64,000 nucleotides of DNA from Blastocatellia bacterium (GCA_025055075.1 JANWYV010000053.1:1-64000); one strand, 5' to 3'; numbered from the stretch's first letter, positions 15,784 through 25,410 are shown. Made by a program: numbers and translations. Notes: generated by a model not told the origin, from the sequence alone.

Positions 15784-17199
15784 GTGACAGAAGCGGAGAG
15801 CGTCGAACGGTTGCGCGCGATTCCTTCGGTCGAATCCATCTTGCATTGGGGTTCGATCGCGCCGTGGACCGAGCGATTCGGTCGAGCGATCGTCGTGCGC
15901 GAAGTGCGCGCCGTCACCGATGAGTTGCGACGAGAGCTTCGCGCCGGGCATCTGGCGCTGACGCCCCAGGACGTGCCGCGCGAGATTGAGCGCCGGTTGC
16001 GCGCGCGCCTGGAGGCCTTCGAACGCCCCTCATTGCGACGAGTGATCAATGCCACGGGAGTCGTCCTCCATACGAACCTGGGACGCGCGCCGCTTTCGGC
16101 CGCAGCGCTTCAGGCCATCGAGCGCGTCGGGGTGGGATACTCGAATCTCGAGTTCGATCTCGTGCGCGGTGAGCGCGGGCGACGCGAAATGCATTGTCAG
16201 GATGTGTTGCGTCACCTGCTTGATGTGGAAGCCGCTCTCGTTGTCAACAACAATGCGGCGGCTGTGCTGCTCGTGCTCAACACACTGGCCGAAGGGGGCG
16301 AGGTCATCGTCTCGCGAGGAGAACTGATCGAGATCGGGGGAGCATTTCGCTTGCCGGAGATCATGGCGAAGTCCGGGGCGATTCTTCGCGAGGTTGGGAC
16401 GACGAACCGCACGCGCTTGGAGGATTACGAGCGCGCCATCACCGAGCGCACACGGCTCATCCTTCGCGCACACTGGAGCAACTTTCGCATCATTGGATTC
16501 ACGGAGCGACCGTCCCTTCGGGACCTCGTCGCCCTGGCTCATCGGCATGGTCTGCCGTGTTACGAGGATTTGGGGAGTGGATGCCTCGTGGATTTACGAC
16601 CGTGGGGGATCCCCGACGAACCGACGGTCGCACATTCGTTGGCGGAGGGCGTGGACGTTTGCTCCTTCAGTGGGGACAAATTGCTCGGAGGACCGCAGGC
16701 GGGGATCATCGTCGGGCGCGCGGCGATCCTCGAGCGTTTGGCTCGAAATCCGTTGATGCGCGTCGTTCGGCCGGATAAACTCACGCTCGCGGCGTTGGAA
16801 GCGACTCTGCGAGCGTATCTGGCCGGACGCCTTGAGGAGATCCCGGTCCTTCGGATGATCGCCCTGACGCCGGAGCAGGTGCGACGTCGCGCTCGGGCCT
16901 TCGCAAGCCGACTTCGGCGAATATGCGGTGAAGCGTTTCGCGTTCGATTGAGGGACGGTGTCTCGGTCGCCGGTGGTGGCGCAGCCCCAGAGGTCGGCCT
17001 TCGGACGGCGCTCATCGCTCTGCGACATGAACGTCTCCCGGCTCACGAGCTGGAGGCGCGACTTCGTGCGGCCGATCCACCAATCATTGCGCGGATCGAG
17101 GAGGAGGAGGTACTCCTCGATCTCCGAACGGTCTCCTCCGAAGAGGAGGAACTCATCCTCCGGGCCTTGAGTCTGGTGGCCACCTCAATGTCGTTGTGA
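15784..17199 (+). CDS. selA: L-seryl-tRNA(Sec) selenium transferase
   Basis: A 471-residue PLP enzyme that turns seryl-tRNA(Sec) into selenocysteyl-tRNA(Sec) using selenophosphate. The N-terminal tRNA-binding domain (VERLRAIPSVESIL) is present. The core has RRVINATGVVLHTNLGRAPL, VNNNAAAVLLVL, SRGELIEIGGAFRLP and the PLP lysine K299 in SFSGDKLLGGPQAG. This length and N-terminus favour true SelA over shorter SelA-like PLP enzymes. Start is a GTG with GGGAGG 7-8 bases upstream. selB, selD and the Sec tRNA are not in the window, and I saw no in-frame TGA within a recognisable enzyme. Confidence 0.92.
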   Translation: MTEAESVERLRAIPSVESILHWGSIAPWTERFGRAIVVREVRAVTDELRRELRAGHLALTPQDVPREIERRLRARLEAFERPSLRRVINATGVVLHTNLGRAPLSAAALQAIERVGVGYSNLEFDLVRGERGRREMHCQDVLRHLLDVEAALVVNNNAAAVLLVLNTLAEGGEVIVSRGELIEIGGAFRLPEIMAKSGAILREVGTTNRTRLEDYERAITERTRLILRAHWSNFRIIGFTERPSLRDLVALAHRHGLPCYEDLGSGCLVDLRPWGIPDEPTVAHSLAEGVDVCSFSGDKLLGGPQAGIIVGRAAILERLARNPLMRVVRPDKLTLAALEATLRAYLAGRLEEIPVLRMIALTPEQVRRRARAFASRLRRICGEAFRVRLRDGVSVAGGGAAPEVGLRTALIALRHERLPAHELEARLRAADPPIIARIEEEEVLLDLRTVSSEEEELILRALSLVATSMSL

Positions 17200-17341
17200 A
17201 GTAGGGATTTCCCTCCTCGCGCGAGTTGATCTCACTTCCCCTTCGCCGAAAATTTGCACGGATTTAACGTTCCCCTAACAAGGAGTTGATCCGCATCCGG
17301 TATTCTCTCCCTTGCTGATGAAGGCACAAGGAGGCGGATGC

Positions 17342-20206
17342 ATGAAGGGATTGGGACCAATCGCGTTCATCCTTGGGATGCTCATCTCCACAATCCCCAC
17401 CATGGCTCAAGAAGTCCGCTCCTCGAACGCAAGGGGACAGGGATCCCAGGGAACGATTTTGGGCGTCGTCATAGACCTGCAGACGAACCGGCCATTGCCG
17501 GAAGTCCTCGTCCGCGTGGCCGGCCTATCGGTGGAGGTTCGAACGGACGCCGAAGGGAATTTTCGTCTCCTGCTTCCGCCGGGGACATATGAGCTGCGCA
17601 TTTGGCGCGATGGGTACAGAGAGGAGGTTGTTCCCGCCGTTGAAGTGCGAGCAGGAGATGTGACCTCGATCGACATCGCGTTGAGCCCAGCCGACCTGAA
17701 GCTCGGAGAGATTGAAGTCCGGGCGGGGGATGGGGATGCGCGTCTTGCGCTGCTGGAGGAGCGAAAGGCCGCAGCCGTTGTGAGCGACGCCATCAGTGCG
17801 GCGGAGATGGTGCGCGATGTGAAATCTGATACGGCTTCGGTGCTCTCCCGCTTGGTCGGTTTGTCCGTAGTGCAGAACAAATACGTTTACGTGCGCGGCT
17901 TGGGAGAGCGCTACAGTCAGACGATGCTCGGAGAGGCCATGCTGCCGACGACCGAACCAGATCGTCGGGTCGTTCCCATGGACTTGATCCCAGCCAACTT
18001 GCTTCAAGAAGTTCGTGTCTTGAAGTCGTTCACTCCGGATCAACCGGGAGAGTTCTCCGGGGGAGTTGTGAAACTTCGGACCTTGGATTTCCCGCCTTCG
18101 GGGACGCTCAAGATCGGGTACTCGATAGGCGGCAACTCCCAGACGAGCTTCAAGCCTTTCGGGACGTATCCCGGAGGACGATGGGATTGGCTCGGCTTTG
18201 GTCAAAGCACTCGACGATTGCCAGCCATCATCCCCGATCAAGCGGTGATTCCTGGGCGATTCTCTTCAACGGAGCTACAGGCGTTCGGTCGTGCTTTTCG
18301 GAACATCTGGGAACCTCGGCATCATCGAGCAGCCCCCAATCAGGGGATCAACCTCTCCGGAGGAGGGAGCTGGGGGCGGTGGGGCATCGTCGGTGGCCTC
18401 AGCTTCAGCAATACTCTCCATACGCAGCGTGAGGATCGCATCTTTTACATCCTCGGTGCCGAAAGGCGTCCCATTCCGCGGAGCATCTTCGCGGACTCGG
18501 AGTTCTTGCGACGACATGGGCTGCTCTCGCGCGTGCGAGAGGTGATGCCTGAAGGCCTGGATTTGAATCTCCTGCAGGGGTACACATCCAGCACTCAAAC
18601 GGCGCGCCTTGGAGGGCTGACTTCTGTCGCCTATCAGCTCACCTCGCAACACAAGCTCATGTTCCGGTCATTCTACGCGCACGATGGCACGGATCAAACG
18701 CGCATCTACCAGGGATGGTACGAGAGCCGATTCACCGTCATTCGCAATTACCGATTGCGCTTCACCGAGGAAGAGATCGCCTCGGGGCAACTCGCCGGAG
18801 AGCATGTCTTCCCCAGCCTCGGCAACAGCCTTCTCGCATGGCGATGGACCTATTCGCGCGCTCGTTTGGATGAGCCGGATGCGCGCGAGGTCATTTACGA
18901 GTTCGATCCGGGGCGACAGCGATTTCGCTTCTTCAGCCAGCTGCAGAGCGGGCTCCGGTTGTTCAACCGGATGAGGGAGAATCTGCGAGAGCCAGCCGTG
19001 GATTGGAGCACCTTCTTCTTCGCGCGGGGATTCACGCTCGCGCTCAAAGCGGGGGCTTCCTATAGCAATCGCGATCGCGCGTTTCTCTCCCGCCGATTTC
19101 GATTCATCGCTCGGCGGTTGCGGGGGATAGACGTCTTCCTCCCGCCGGAGCAGCTCCTTGCGCCCGAGAATATTCGGCCCGACGGATTCGAGCTATTCGA
19201 GGAGACGCGCCCGACGGACGCCTATGCCGCGACGCATGATATCGCCGCCGGATACGTGATGGGTGATCTAACGTTCAAAAGATGGCGCCTCATCCTGGGC
19301 GGACGCGTGGAAGATTCCGATCAGCTCGTCCAAACGTTCAATCCCTTCAACCGCACCCTGAATCCGGTCGAGGCGGGGCAAAAGATTCGGGATGTCCTCC
19401 CCAGCATGGGCCTCGTGCTCGCGCTCACACCTCAGATGAACGTGCGTTTGGGCTGGAGTCAGACGGTCGCACGTCCGCACTTCCGCGAGTTGAGCCCATA
19501 CGAATATACGGATGTGACAGGCGGGCCCTCGGCGCGAGGGAATCCCGATCTCCGGCGGACGCGCATTCGGAATTTCGACCTACGGTGGGAGTGGATCCGC
19601 CCCCCCGAGGTGTTCGCCGTGAGCTTTTTCCTCAAGCGCATGACCGATCCCATCGAACCGGTGATCGAGCCCTCCAATGAGACGACGATCGTCTCCTTCC
19701 GAAATGTGGCCGGGGCACGTAATGCGGGTTTTGAGGTTGAGGTGCGCCGAGGGCTCGGATTCTTGGGACCTTCTTGGCAAAGAGTGGGAGTGTTGGGAAA
19801 CTACACCTACGTGCGTTCGCGGGTGACAATCGGACGGCAGCAATTGAACGTCCTCACCTCCTTGCGACGTCCGTTGGTTGGACAGTCACAGCATCTCTTC
19901 AACGCCGCTCTCGATTATGAGATCCCACGCATAAGCGCGTATGCGCGTCTGCTCGCGCAGTATGTCGGGCAGCGCTTGAGCGAGGTCGGCGCCTATGGGT
20001 TGGCCGACATCGTTCAAGATGGGTATCCCACTCTCGATTTCATCTTCGCTAAACAGTTCTTGGGCGAGGCGAAACGGATGGAGATCAAAGTCTCGCTCGA
20101 GAATCTGCTCAATCGCACGATCCGATTCCATCAGGGATCGGATCCCTATTGGTTCTATCGCCGAGGCCGGACGATCCAGATCGGCCTCTCGTATCGAATC
20201 CGCTGA
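17342..20206 (+). CDS. TonB-dependent outer-membrane receptor with carboxypeptidase-regulatory domain
   Basis: A 954-residue outer-membrane transporter. Signal peptide at residues 1-23 (GPIAFILGMLISTIPTMAQ); a carboxypeptidase-regulatory-like Ig fold at about 38-120 (GTILGVVIDLQTNRPLPEV ... LPPGTYELRI); a plug at about 140-245 (DTASVLSRLVGLSV, YVYVRGLGERYSQ, GEFSGGVVKLRT); then a beta-barrel to the C-terminal strand IGLSYRIR. The ATG at 17342 follows AAGGAGG; an upstream ATG at 17312 is less likely. The next two genes encode a secreted and a membrane protein in the same direction with short gaps, probably partners. The ligand is not known. No clear promoter was found in 17200-17341. Confidence 0.9.
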   Translation: MKGLGPIAFILGMLISTIPTMAQEVRSSNARGQGSQGTILGVVIDLQTNRPLPEVLVRVAGLSVEVRTDAEGNFRLLLPPGTYELRIWRDGYREEVVPAVEVRAGDVTSIDIALSPADLKLGEIEVRAGDGDARLALLEERKAAAVVSDAISAAEMVRDVKSDTASVLSRLVGLSVVQNKYVYVRGLGERYSQTMLGEAMLPTTEPDRRVVPMDLIPANLLQEVRVLKSFTPDQPGEFSGGVVKLRTLDFPPSGTLKIGYSIGGNSQTSFKPFGTYPGGRWDWLGFGQSTRRLPAIIPDQAVIPGRFSSTELQAFGRAFRNIWEPRHHRAAPNQGINLSGGGSWGRWGIVGGLSFSNTLHTQREDRIFYILGAERRPIPRSIFADSEFLRRHGLLSRVREVMPEGLDLNLLQGYTSSTQTARLGGLTSVAYQLTSQHKLMFRSFYAHDGTDQTRIYQGWYESRFTVIRNYRLRFTEEEIASGQLAGEHVFPSLGNSLLAWRWTYSRARLDEPDAREVIYEFDPGRQRFRFFSQLQSGLRLFNRMRENLREPAVDWSTFFFARGFTLALKAGASYSNRDRAFLSRRFRFIARRLRGIDVFLPPEQLLAPENIRPDGFELFEETRPTDAYAATHDIAAGYVMGDLTFKRWRLILGGRVEDSDQLVQTFNPFNRTLNPVEAGQKIRDVLPSMGLVLALTPQMNVRLGWSQTVARPHFRELSPYEYTDVTGGPSARGNPDLRRTRIRNFDLRWEWIRPPEVFAVSFFLKRMTDPIEPVIEPSNETTIVSFRNVAGARNAGFEVEVRRGLGFLGPSWQRVGVLGNYTYVRSRVTIGRQQLNVLTSLRRPLVGQSQHLFNAALDYEIPRISAYARLLAQYVGQRLSEVGAYGLADIVQDGYPTLDFIFAKQFLGEAKRMEIKVSLENLLNRTIRFHQGSDPYWFYRRGRTIQIGLSYRIR

Positions 20207-20231
20207 CAATTCCCCACAAAGGAGGAGGCGT

Positions 20232-21512
20232 ATGACACGACGAAGAGAAATCTGGAGGAAGGGCGCAGCCGCTGGACTGGCCGTCCTCTGGTTCACGGTC
20301 GCCCTTCCCATCGCGGCTCAACAAAGAGAGCAGGTGATCGTGCAAGGCGACATCACATCCAATCGCACGTGGACCCCGGATAAGGAGTACATCCTGAGCG
20401 GAGCTGTCTTCGTGCGCGCGGGCGCGACGCTGACGATTCTCCCCGGCACGGTCATCAAAGGCCTAGATCGGAGCTTCCTGGTCATCGATCGCGGGGCGAA
20501 ACTCATCGCTGAGGGAACGCCCTCGTCTCCCATCGTCTTCACGAGCGCGCAGCCAAGGAGACAGCGCAGCCCTCGGGATTGGGGAGGCGTGTGGATCAAT
20601 GGCCGCGCCCCCATCAATGCGCCCGGGGGAGAGGAGCAGGGGGAGGCTGGGTTGACAGGCGTGTATGGCGGCAACGATCCCAATGACAGCAGCGGCGTGA
20701 TCCGCTATGTTCGGATCGAGTTCGCCGGATTCCCCGTCGCTCCCGATCGTGAGCTGAATAACTTCACGCTCGCCGGCGTCGGCGCTGGGACAATTGTGGA
20801 CCACGTTCACGTCAATCGCGGGGCCGATGATGGGATCGAGTTTTTCGGCGGCACGGTGAATGTGAAGTATGTCCTCGTCACTGGGCCAGGCGATGACGGT
20901 TTCGATTGGCAGACGGGATGGACGGGGAAGGCGCAGTTTGTCGTCGTTCAGCAAGATGGGGAAGTAGATCCAGCCGCCGATCGCGGCATCGAGGCGGACA
21001 ACAACGAGAACGACAACAACCTGCTGCCGCGCTCGAATCCCACGATCTATAACGTCACCCTGGTCGGAGATCCTCGCCCGCAGACAGGCGGTGGCGCGGG
21101 CATTGTGCTGCGACGAGGGACAGCGGGAACGCTCCGCAATCTCATCGTCGTCGGGTTCAAGCGCGCGGGACTCGACATCCAGGGAAGCATCAGCCAGACG
21201 CTCGCTCAACGTGGGGAGCTGGTGGTCTCTCATGCGATCTTCTTCGAGAACGGGCCGAACTTCGCTTCCGGCGCGACGAGCAGCCTTGTCAGCAACTTCG
21301 CGCACATTGTGACCGCTGATCCCAAGCTCCGTGACCCCTTCAATCTCGATGATCCCGATTTCCGACCGGCAGATGATTCTCCCGCTCTCGATCGAGCTCG
21401 CGTGGCTTCTCCTCCGAACGATGGGTTCTTCGAGCCAGTGTATTTCCTGGGGGGAGTTAATCCGCAGAACGACTGGACGAAGGCCAAGTGGATCGTGATC
21501 GCTCGAGATTGA
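20232..21512 (+). CDS. Secreted right-handed beta-helix-like protein, partner of the TonB receptor
   Basis: A 426-residue exported protein: a basic start (MTRRREIWRK) and signal sequence to about residue 33 (LAVLWFTVALPIAAQ). The rest has repeating short beta rungs typical of parallel beta-helices: LSGAVFVRAGATLTILPGTV, AGTIVDHVHVNRGADDGIEF, GTVNVKYVLVTGPGDDGFDW, TAGTLRNLIVVGFKRAG. Asn/Asp-rich turns (ADNNENDNN) could bind calcium. It starts 25 bases after the receptor stop with GGAGGAGG, so the two are probably coexpressed. I recognise the fold and the pairing, not a specific function; it may capture a substrate at the surface. Confidence 0.75.
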   Translation: MTRRREIWRKGAAAGLAVLWFTVALPIAAQQREQVIVQGDITSNRTWTPDKEYILSGAVFVRAGATLTILPGTVIKGLDRSFLVIDRGAKLIAEGTPSSPIVFTSAQPRRQRSPRDWGGVWINGRAPINAPGGEEQGEAGLTGVYGGNDPNDSSGVIRYVRIEFAGFPVAPDRELNNFTLAGVGAGTIVDHVHVNRGADDGIEFFGGTVNVKYVLVTGPGDDGFDWQTGWTGKAQFVVVQQDGEVDPAADRGIEADNNENDNNLLPRSNPTIYNVTLVGDPRPQTGGGAGIVLRRGTAGTLRNLIVVGFKRAGLDIQGSISQTLAQRGELVVSHAIFFENGPNFASGATSSLVSNFAHIVTADPKLRDPFNLDDPDFRPADDSPALDRARVASPPNDGFFEPVYFLGGVNPQNDWTKAKWIVIARD

Positions 21513-21535
21513 CCTGAAAGGGGAGCGCACGCCGT

Positions 21536-22162
21536 ATGGGAAGGCACCGACAGAGTCACGTACAGCGCGCGCGTTCAATCGAACAAGGAGTGCGCTCCCC
21601 ACTGATCGTGCGCTTCCTGCGAAGCCGCACGGGCATTGTGTGGGGCATCGGACTCCTTTTGGGCGCATTCGTTGTGCTGTTTGGATCACGTCTCTGGCTT
21701 TCATCGAACGCGCGAATCGAAAGCGCCGCCCTTGTGCTCCCCTCCATACCCAGTGAATCGCGTCCCGGAGTTCGAGCGCTCGCCGAGGAGGTCCTTCGCG
21801 CTCTCCATCGGCAGGATCGGGCCGCGCTCGAAAGACTCCTCCTCACGAAGGAAGGATTCTGTAATGAGCTTTGGCCCGCGCTACCTCCCACGCCCAATTT
21901 GTCTTGCGAGTGGGTCTGGTCCGCGTATGCGCCTCAAAATGCCGAAGGGTTGTATCGTATCCTCCAAGAGCATGGAGGACGAGCATACACGCTCCTTCGG
22001 GTGGAACCTCAACGCATCGTCGCCTACGGTGATGTGCGAGTCTATGAGCGCGTGCGCCTGGTCGTGATGGATGAGACCGGACGAGAACGCGCCGTGCGCC
22101 TCTTCGGCTCCATTTGCGAAATCCGCGGGACCTTCCGATTATGCAGTTTCATTCTCGATTGA
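21536..22162 (+). CDS. Membrane-anchored protein of unknown function
   Basis: A 208-residue protein with a basic N-terminal tail, one membrane segment at about residues 34-54 (IVWGIGLLLGAFVVLFGSRL), and a periplasmic domain of about 150 residues. That domain has LAEEVLRALHRQDRAALERLLLTKEGFC and ends FGSICEIRGTFRLCSF; its Cys residues could form disulfides. I do not recognise a family. It begins 23 bases after the beta-helix gene, so it is likely the third member of the TonB receptor operon. It is convergent with the gene at 22314; the 150 bases between them hold a small GGGGA-GCGG-TCCCC hairpin without a T-run. Confidence 0.7.
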   Translation: MGRHRQSHVQRARSIEQGVRSPLIVRFLRSRTGIVWGIGLLLGAFVVLFGSRLWLSSNARIESAALVLPSIPSESRPGVRALAEEVLRALHRQDRAALERLLLTKEGFCNELWPALPPTPNLSCEWVWSAYAPQNAEGLYRILQEHGGRAYTLLRVEPQRIVAYGDVRVYERVRLVVMDETGRERAVRLFGSICEIRGTFRLCSFILD

Positions 22163-22313
22163 AAGCCCCTCTGGCCATGCGTCCCCAATACATCTTTGCC
22201 TCACTCCTTAACCCCGAGCCAGTCCAGTAGGGGGCCCCACCTCGAGCGAAGGGGAGCGGTCCCCATGCCCTCCCCCTCGCTTCATCCATTGAGGGCGCGC
22301 GCTCGAGCGAAGA

Positions 22314-22727
22314 TCACGGCGTCGGCTTCACGTCCTGGCTCACGAGATTCTTCAATTCACTCCTCAACCGCTCGATTTCGCGGATCTTCTCTTCGATCCG
22401 TTCGAAGAGACTGGCTTGTGCCTTGATCCCTTCGCTGATCAAGAACGCCGCGCTCTCAGAGCGACTCTTGAAGATCCCGGCCTCGACCAACTCGTCAATG
22501 CGCCGTAACGATTCGCGATTGACGCGCACCATGAGTGGGAAATCTCTCCCCTGAAGGGCCTTCTCGATCGCTTTAGCGATCGAATCGGGAATCCGCTGTG
22601 CGAATTCCCTCACCGATGAGGCGATCTCCTCAAGGGGATCGGGCCGTTCTCCCTCTGTCGCGATCTTCTTCTCGATGGGCTTCCCTTCCTCCTTGCTCTC
22701 AATTGTAATTTCCGGCTCCCCTATCAT
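22314..22727 (-). CDS. Ribbon-helix-helix-like protein
   Basis: A 137-residue protein. Residues about 1-60 are acidic and helical (REFAQRIPDSIAKAIEKAL); then FPLMVRVNRESLRRIDELV and SRSESAAFLISEGIKA match the strand-helix-helix pattern of CopG/Arc-type DNA-binding or dimerisation domains. The last 35 residues form a coiled coil (IEEKIREIERLRSELKNL). The ATG at 22727 follows GGAGGAG at good spacing, and a separate promoter lies at 22806-22834, so it is expressed independently of the upstream operon. No toxin gene is adjacent. Confidence 0.75.
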   Translation of the reverse strand: MIGEPEITIESKEEGKPIEKKIATEGERPDPLEEIASSVREFAQRIPDSIAKAIEKALQGRDFPLMVRVNRESLRRIDELVEAGIFKSRSESAAFLISEGIKAQASLFERIEEKIREIERLRSELKNLVSQDVKPTP

Positions 22728-22805
22728 ACGACTCCTCCAAAGCACCGATCTCGTCGCGTACGCTGATAGCTTTCACGACTACTGCGCAAGCGCATTACGT
22801 CAATC

Positions 22806-22834
22806 AGGATAGCATGGGAAGGCGCAAGTCGCAA
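22806..22834 (-). promoter_or_regulatory. Sigma70-type promoter of the ribbon-helix-helix-like gene
   Basis: On the minus strand TTGCGA (22834-22829), 17 bases, TATCCT (22811-22806). The predicted start near 22799 gives a leader of about 70 bases. Confidence 0.5.
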
Positions 22835-22871
22835 ATTGTGCTCAACTCGGGATGCGAGTGGGCAAGACGGT

Positions 22872-23036
22872 TCAAGAGAACGGATACATGAGCCACCCGA
22901 TCGCTAAGGCGATACCGAGGAAGGCGAAGAAGGCCTTCACGGCGTAGTGGAGTTGTTCGCGTGGCTCCTCTTTGGTGACGATCGCGAAGACCGTTGAAAC
23001 GCATAGCGCGAAGAGGACCATGGCCAGCAGATGCAT
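22872..23036 (-). CDS. Small membrane protein (54 residues)
   Basis: A 54-residue protein starting MHLLAMVLFALCVSTVF and ending GIALAIGWLMYPFS: two membrane segments (residues about 1-20 and 35-52) joined by a short charged loop (TKEEPREQLHYAVK). Its ATG is immediately after the stop codon of the larger membrane protein upstream (TAG then ATG), with GGAAGAAG before it serving as a plausible SD. The arrangement strongly suggests translational coupling and a shared membrane role. I know no name for it. Confidence 0.7.
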   Translation of the reverse strand: MHLLAMVLFALCVSTVFAIVTKEEPREQLHYAVKAFFAFLGIALAIGWLMYPFS

Positions 23037-23597
23037 CTACTTCTTCCTCCCCACAGCGATATCGAAGGCATCGAGGACGACGAGGTAATTCAGGAGGCCA
23101 GCGACGAGCAAGAAGGTGTTCCCGTACTCGTAGGTCGGGACCTCGGGGTTCGCATCGAATCCCGCTCTGAGGAAGGCGCAAAGCACATAGAGGCCACCGA
23201 TGCCAGCATTAGCGATGACTGGGAAGATGGAGAGCGGCTCTTCGGGATTGAACGTATAGAGCTTGCCACCGAACAGAAAGAGACCAGCGGCGAACATCCC
23301 GAGGATCGCCACGCACAGCAGCATGGCGCGGATCCATCGGCCGAGGACCGCGTGTCCAGCCCCTGGAATCACGAAAGCAACAGCGCAGGCGAGCGTCGCT
23401 TTGAGAGCGAGATGCGGGGACCAAGCTTTGACCTCTGGCAAGGAAGCAGGCGAGGCCGGAGGATTGGAGAGCGCAGGAGTCGCAAGCGAGTCGGTCGGAG
23501 GATCAGCCTCTTGAGCGTTGGTCACCGAATATTCTCCGCGCTCTTCAGAAGGGGGTATGAGCGATGGGTCAACCGACGAACGCGTTGCGTCTTCCAT
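23037..23597 (-). CDS. DUF6677-like integral membrane protein
   Basis: A 186-residue protein. Residues 1-65 are a Pro/Ser-rich cytoplasmic tail; the rest has about four membrane segments (LALKATLACAVAFVIPGAGHAVLG, AMLLCVAILGMFAAGLFLF, NAGIGGLYVLCAFL, TFLLVAGLLNYLVVLDAFDI). The GAGHAVLGRW and NYLVVLDAFDI motifs match my memory of DUF6677 proteins. Those are membrane proteins of unknown function, known to me mainly from Acidobacteriota. It follows pyrD by 66 bases, and its stop touches the ATG of the 54-residue membrane protein. Confidence 0.75.
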   Translation of the reverse strand: MEDATRSSVDPSLIPPSEERGEYSVTNAQEADPPTDSLATPALSNPPASPASLPEVKAWSPHLALKATLACAVAFVIPGAGHAVLGRWIRAMLLCVAILGMFAAGLFLFGGKLYTFNPEEPLSIFPVIANAGIGGLYVLCAFLRAGFDANPEVPTYEYGNTFLLVAGLLNYLVVLDAFDIAVGRKK

Positions 23598-23663
23598 GTT
23601 CCCATCAATCCTGTCTCAGCGTGTTGCACACAAGATGGATTCTAGGCAGGGGCTCCGAGTGTG

Positions 23664-24593
23664 TCAAGCAAGGCGCTCGTCCATCCGGAGCGAGCCGATG
23701 AGCGAGCGAATTGCGGTGATTCGCTGTTGCTGGCAGAACTGCTGAAGACCTTCGATGACCTTGATTGAGACGAGCGGATCGTAATAGTTCGCCGTCCCGA
23801 TTTGCACGGCCGTTGCGCCGGCGATGAGGAACTCCAAGGCATCCTCAGGGGTCGCAATCCCGCCGATGCCGATGACGGGGATGCGGACGGCGCGAACAAT
23901 TTGATAGACCATGCGCACAGCGATCGGTTTGATAGCGGGGCCGGAGAGACCACCCATTCCCATCGCCAGTCGAGGGCGGCGCGTGTAGATATCCACCGAG
24001 AGGCCGAGGATCGTGTTGATCGCAGAGATGGCATCGGCCCCAGCCGATTCCACTGCGCACGCCACCCGAACGATGTCGCCGGCATTGGGCGAGAGCTTCA
24101 CGATGATCGGGCGACGGGCGATCCGTTTGCACGCTTCCGTCAGACGAGCGGCCTCATCCGGATCGTTGCCGAACTCCATGCCGCCCGCTTTTACGTTCGG
24201 GCAAGAGATGTTCAACTCATATGCGGCGATCCCTTCGGCGTCGTCGAGGATGCGGATGACTTCGAGATACTCCTCGAAGCAGGAGCCGAAGACGTTGGCG
24301 ATGATGTGCGTCTGGAATTGGCGCAAGAGAGGGAGTTTCTCGGCGACGAAGGCGCGAACGCCGATGTTCTGTAGGCCGATGGAATTGAGCATACCGCCGT
24401 GTGTCTCAACGATTCGGGGCGGAGGATTCCCTTCCAGCGGTTCAAGTGAGAGCCCTTTGGTGCAGATTCCGCCCAACCGCCCGAGATCGAACCATTGAGC
24501 GAATTCTATCCCATAGCCGAAGGTGCCGCTGGCGGTGAGGACCGGATTCTTGAAACGCAGTCCGGCGATTTCGACCGAGAGATCACAACTCAT
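23664..24593 (-). CDS. pyrD: Dihydroorotate dehydrogenase, class 1B catalytic subunit
   Basis: A 309-residue FMN enzyme oxidising dihydroorotate to orotate in pyrimidine synthesis. [26 protein letters not shown], the catalytic-loop Cys in [42 protein letters not shown] and [20 protein letters not shown] are all canonical. Its ATG lies within the last codons of pyrK (11-base overlap), as expected for a PyrD-PyrK heterotetramer made in equal amounts. The upstream extension in this frame is inside pyrK and is not coding. Confidence 0.96.
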   Translation of the reverse strand: MSCDLSVEIAGLRFKNPVLTASGTFGYGIEFAQWFDLGRLGGICTKGLSLEPLEGNPPPRIVETHGGMLNSIGLQNIGVRAFVAEKLPLLRQFQTHIIANVFGSCFEEYLEVIRILDDAEGIAAYELNISCPNVKAGGMEFGNDPDEAARLTEACKRIARRPIIVKLSPNAGDIVRVACAVESAGADAISAINTILGLSVDIYTRRPRLAMGMGGLSGPAIKPIAVRMVYQIVRAVRIPVIGIGGIATPEDALEFLIAGATAVQIGTANYYDPLVSIKVIEGLQQFCQQQRITAIRSLIGSLRMDERLA

Positions 24594-25410
24594 CCCAGAT
24601 GACCTCCTCCGCTCGGAAGACCGGACCTTCGATGCAAGCGCGGCGATAGTGAGGCGCGCGATCCGAGGCGAATTGCGTCTTGACGGCGCAGCCCAGACAA
24701 ACGCCGAATCCGCAGGCCATGCGGGCTTCGAGCGAAACGTAAGCTGGCAGCTCCCACCGTGCGGCGATCTCAGCCACGCGTCGCAACATTGGCGTGGGGC
24801 CGCACGCGTAGAGGACGGCGCGGCGCGGACGCGCGCGCTCCAAATCAGCCTCAAGAGCTTCGGTCACCAGTCCCCGGACTCCTTGCGAGCCATCTTCCGT
24901 GGCCAGCGTGATCGCTTCTGGCTTCAACACGCGCGCGAAGTCCTCCAGGAAAGGGAAAGGGATCCCTGGCTCGACCGTTGGTTCGCCGTGGAAGAGTCGA
25001 ATCGGCCTTTTGTCACGCGCCAAGGCTTCGGCCAAAAGATAGAGGGCCGGGAGGCCGATCCCACCCGAGACGAGGATCGCTTCGGCTTCCGGATTCTCGC
25101 CCGTGGGGAAGCCGTTACCCAATGGGCCCAACATCTCCAGCTCATCACCCGGACGTTGGCGACTGAGCAGCGCGGTCCCGCGTCCGAGGACTTTGTAGAG
25201 GAATTCCAGGTGCACGCCCTCGGCGTGCTCCTCCATGCGATAGATGACGAGCGGGCGCCTCCAGATCGGCTCCCACTGATCGCGCGCGCGCATCATGACG
25301 AACTGACCAGGGCGCGCTGCGAAGGCTTCCGAGAGATGAACCCGCAAACGCCAATAGGTAGGCGTCTCCGGCGCATTACTGAGGATGCGAACGCGATGAT
25401 CTCTCATCAT
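24583..25410 (-). CDS. pyrK: Dihydroorotate dehydrogenase electron-transfer subunit
   Basis: A 275-residue FAD and [2Fe-2S] protein that passes electrons from PyrD to NAD. The FAD-binding region has [10 protein letters not shown] and RRPLVIYRM; the NAD-binding region has [18 protein letters not shown]; the cluster ligands are the four Cys in [14 protein letters not shown] ... [10 protein letters not shown]. Two adjacent ATGs at 25410 and 25407 are possible starts. It lies 40 bases after the SurA-like gene and overlaps pyrD. Confidence 0.94.
   Translation of the reverse strand: MMRDHRVRILSNAPETPTYWRLRVHLSEAFAARPGQFVMMRARDQWEPIWRRPLVIYRMEEHAEGVHLEFLYKVLGRGTALLSRQRPGDELEMLGPLGNGFPTGENPEAEAILVSGGIGLPALYLLAEALARDKRPIRLFHGEPTVEPGIPFPFLEDFARVLKPEAITLATEDGSQGVRGLVTEALEADLERARPRRAVLYACGPTPMLRRVAEIAARWELPAYVSLEARMACGFGVCLGCAVKTQFASDRAPHYRRACIEGPVFRAEEVIWDEL

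Noticed and set aside
17200-17341. Possible sigma70 promoter (TTGCAC-N16-TAACAA) before the TonB receptor
   Set aside because: Only about half the consensus bases match in each box; too weak to call.
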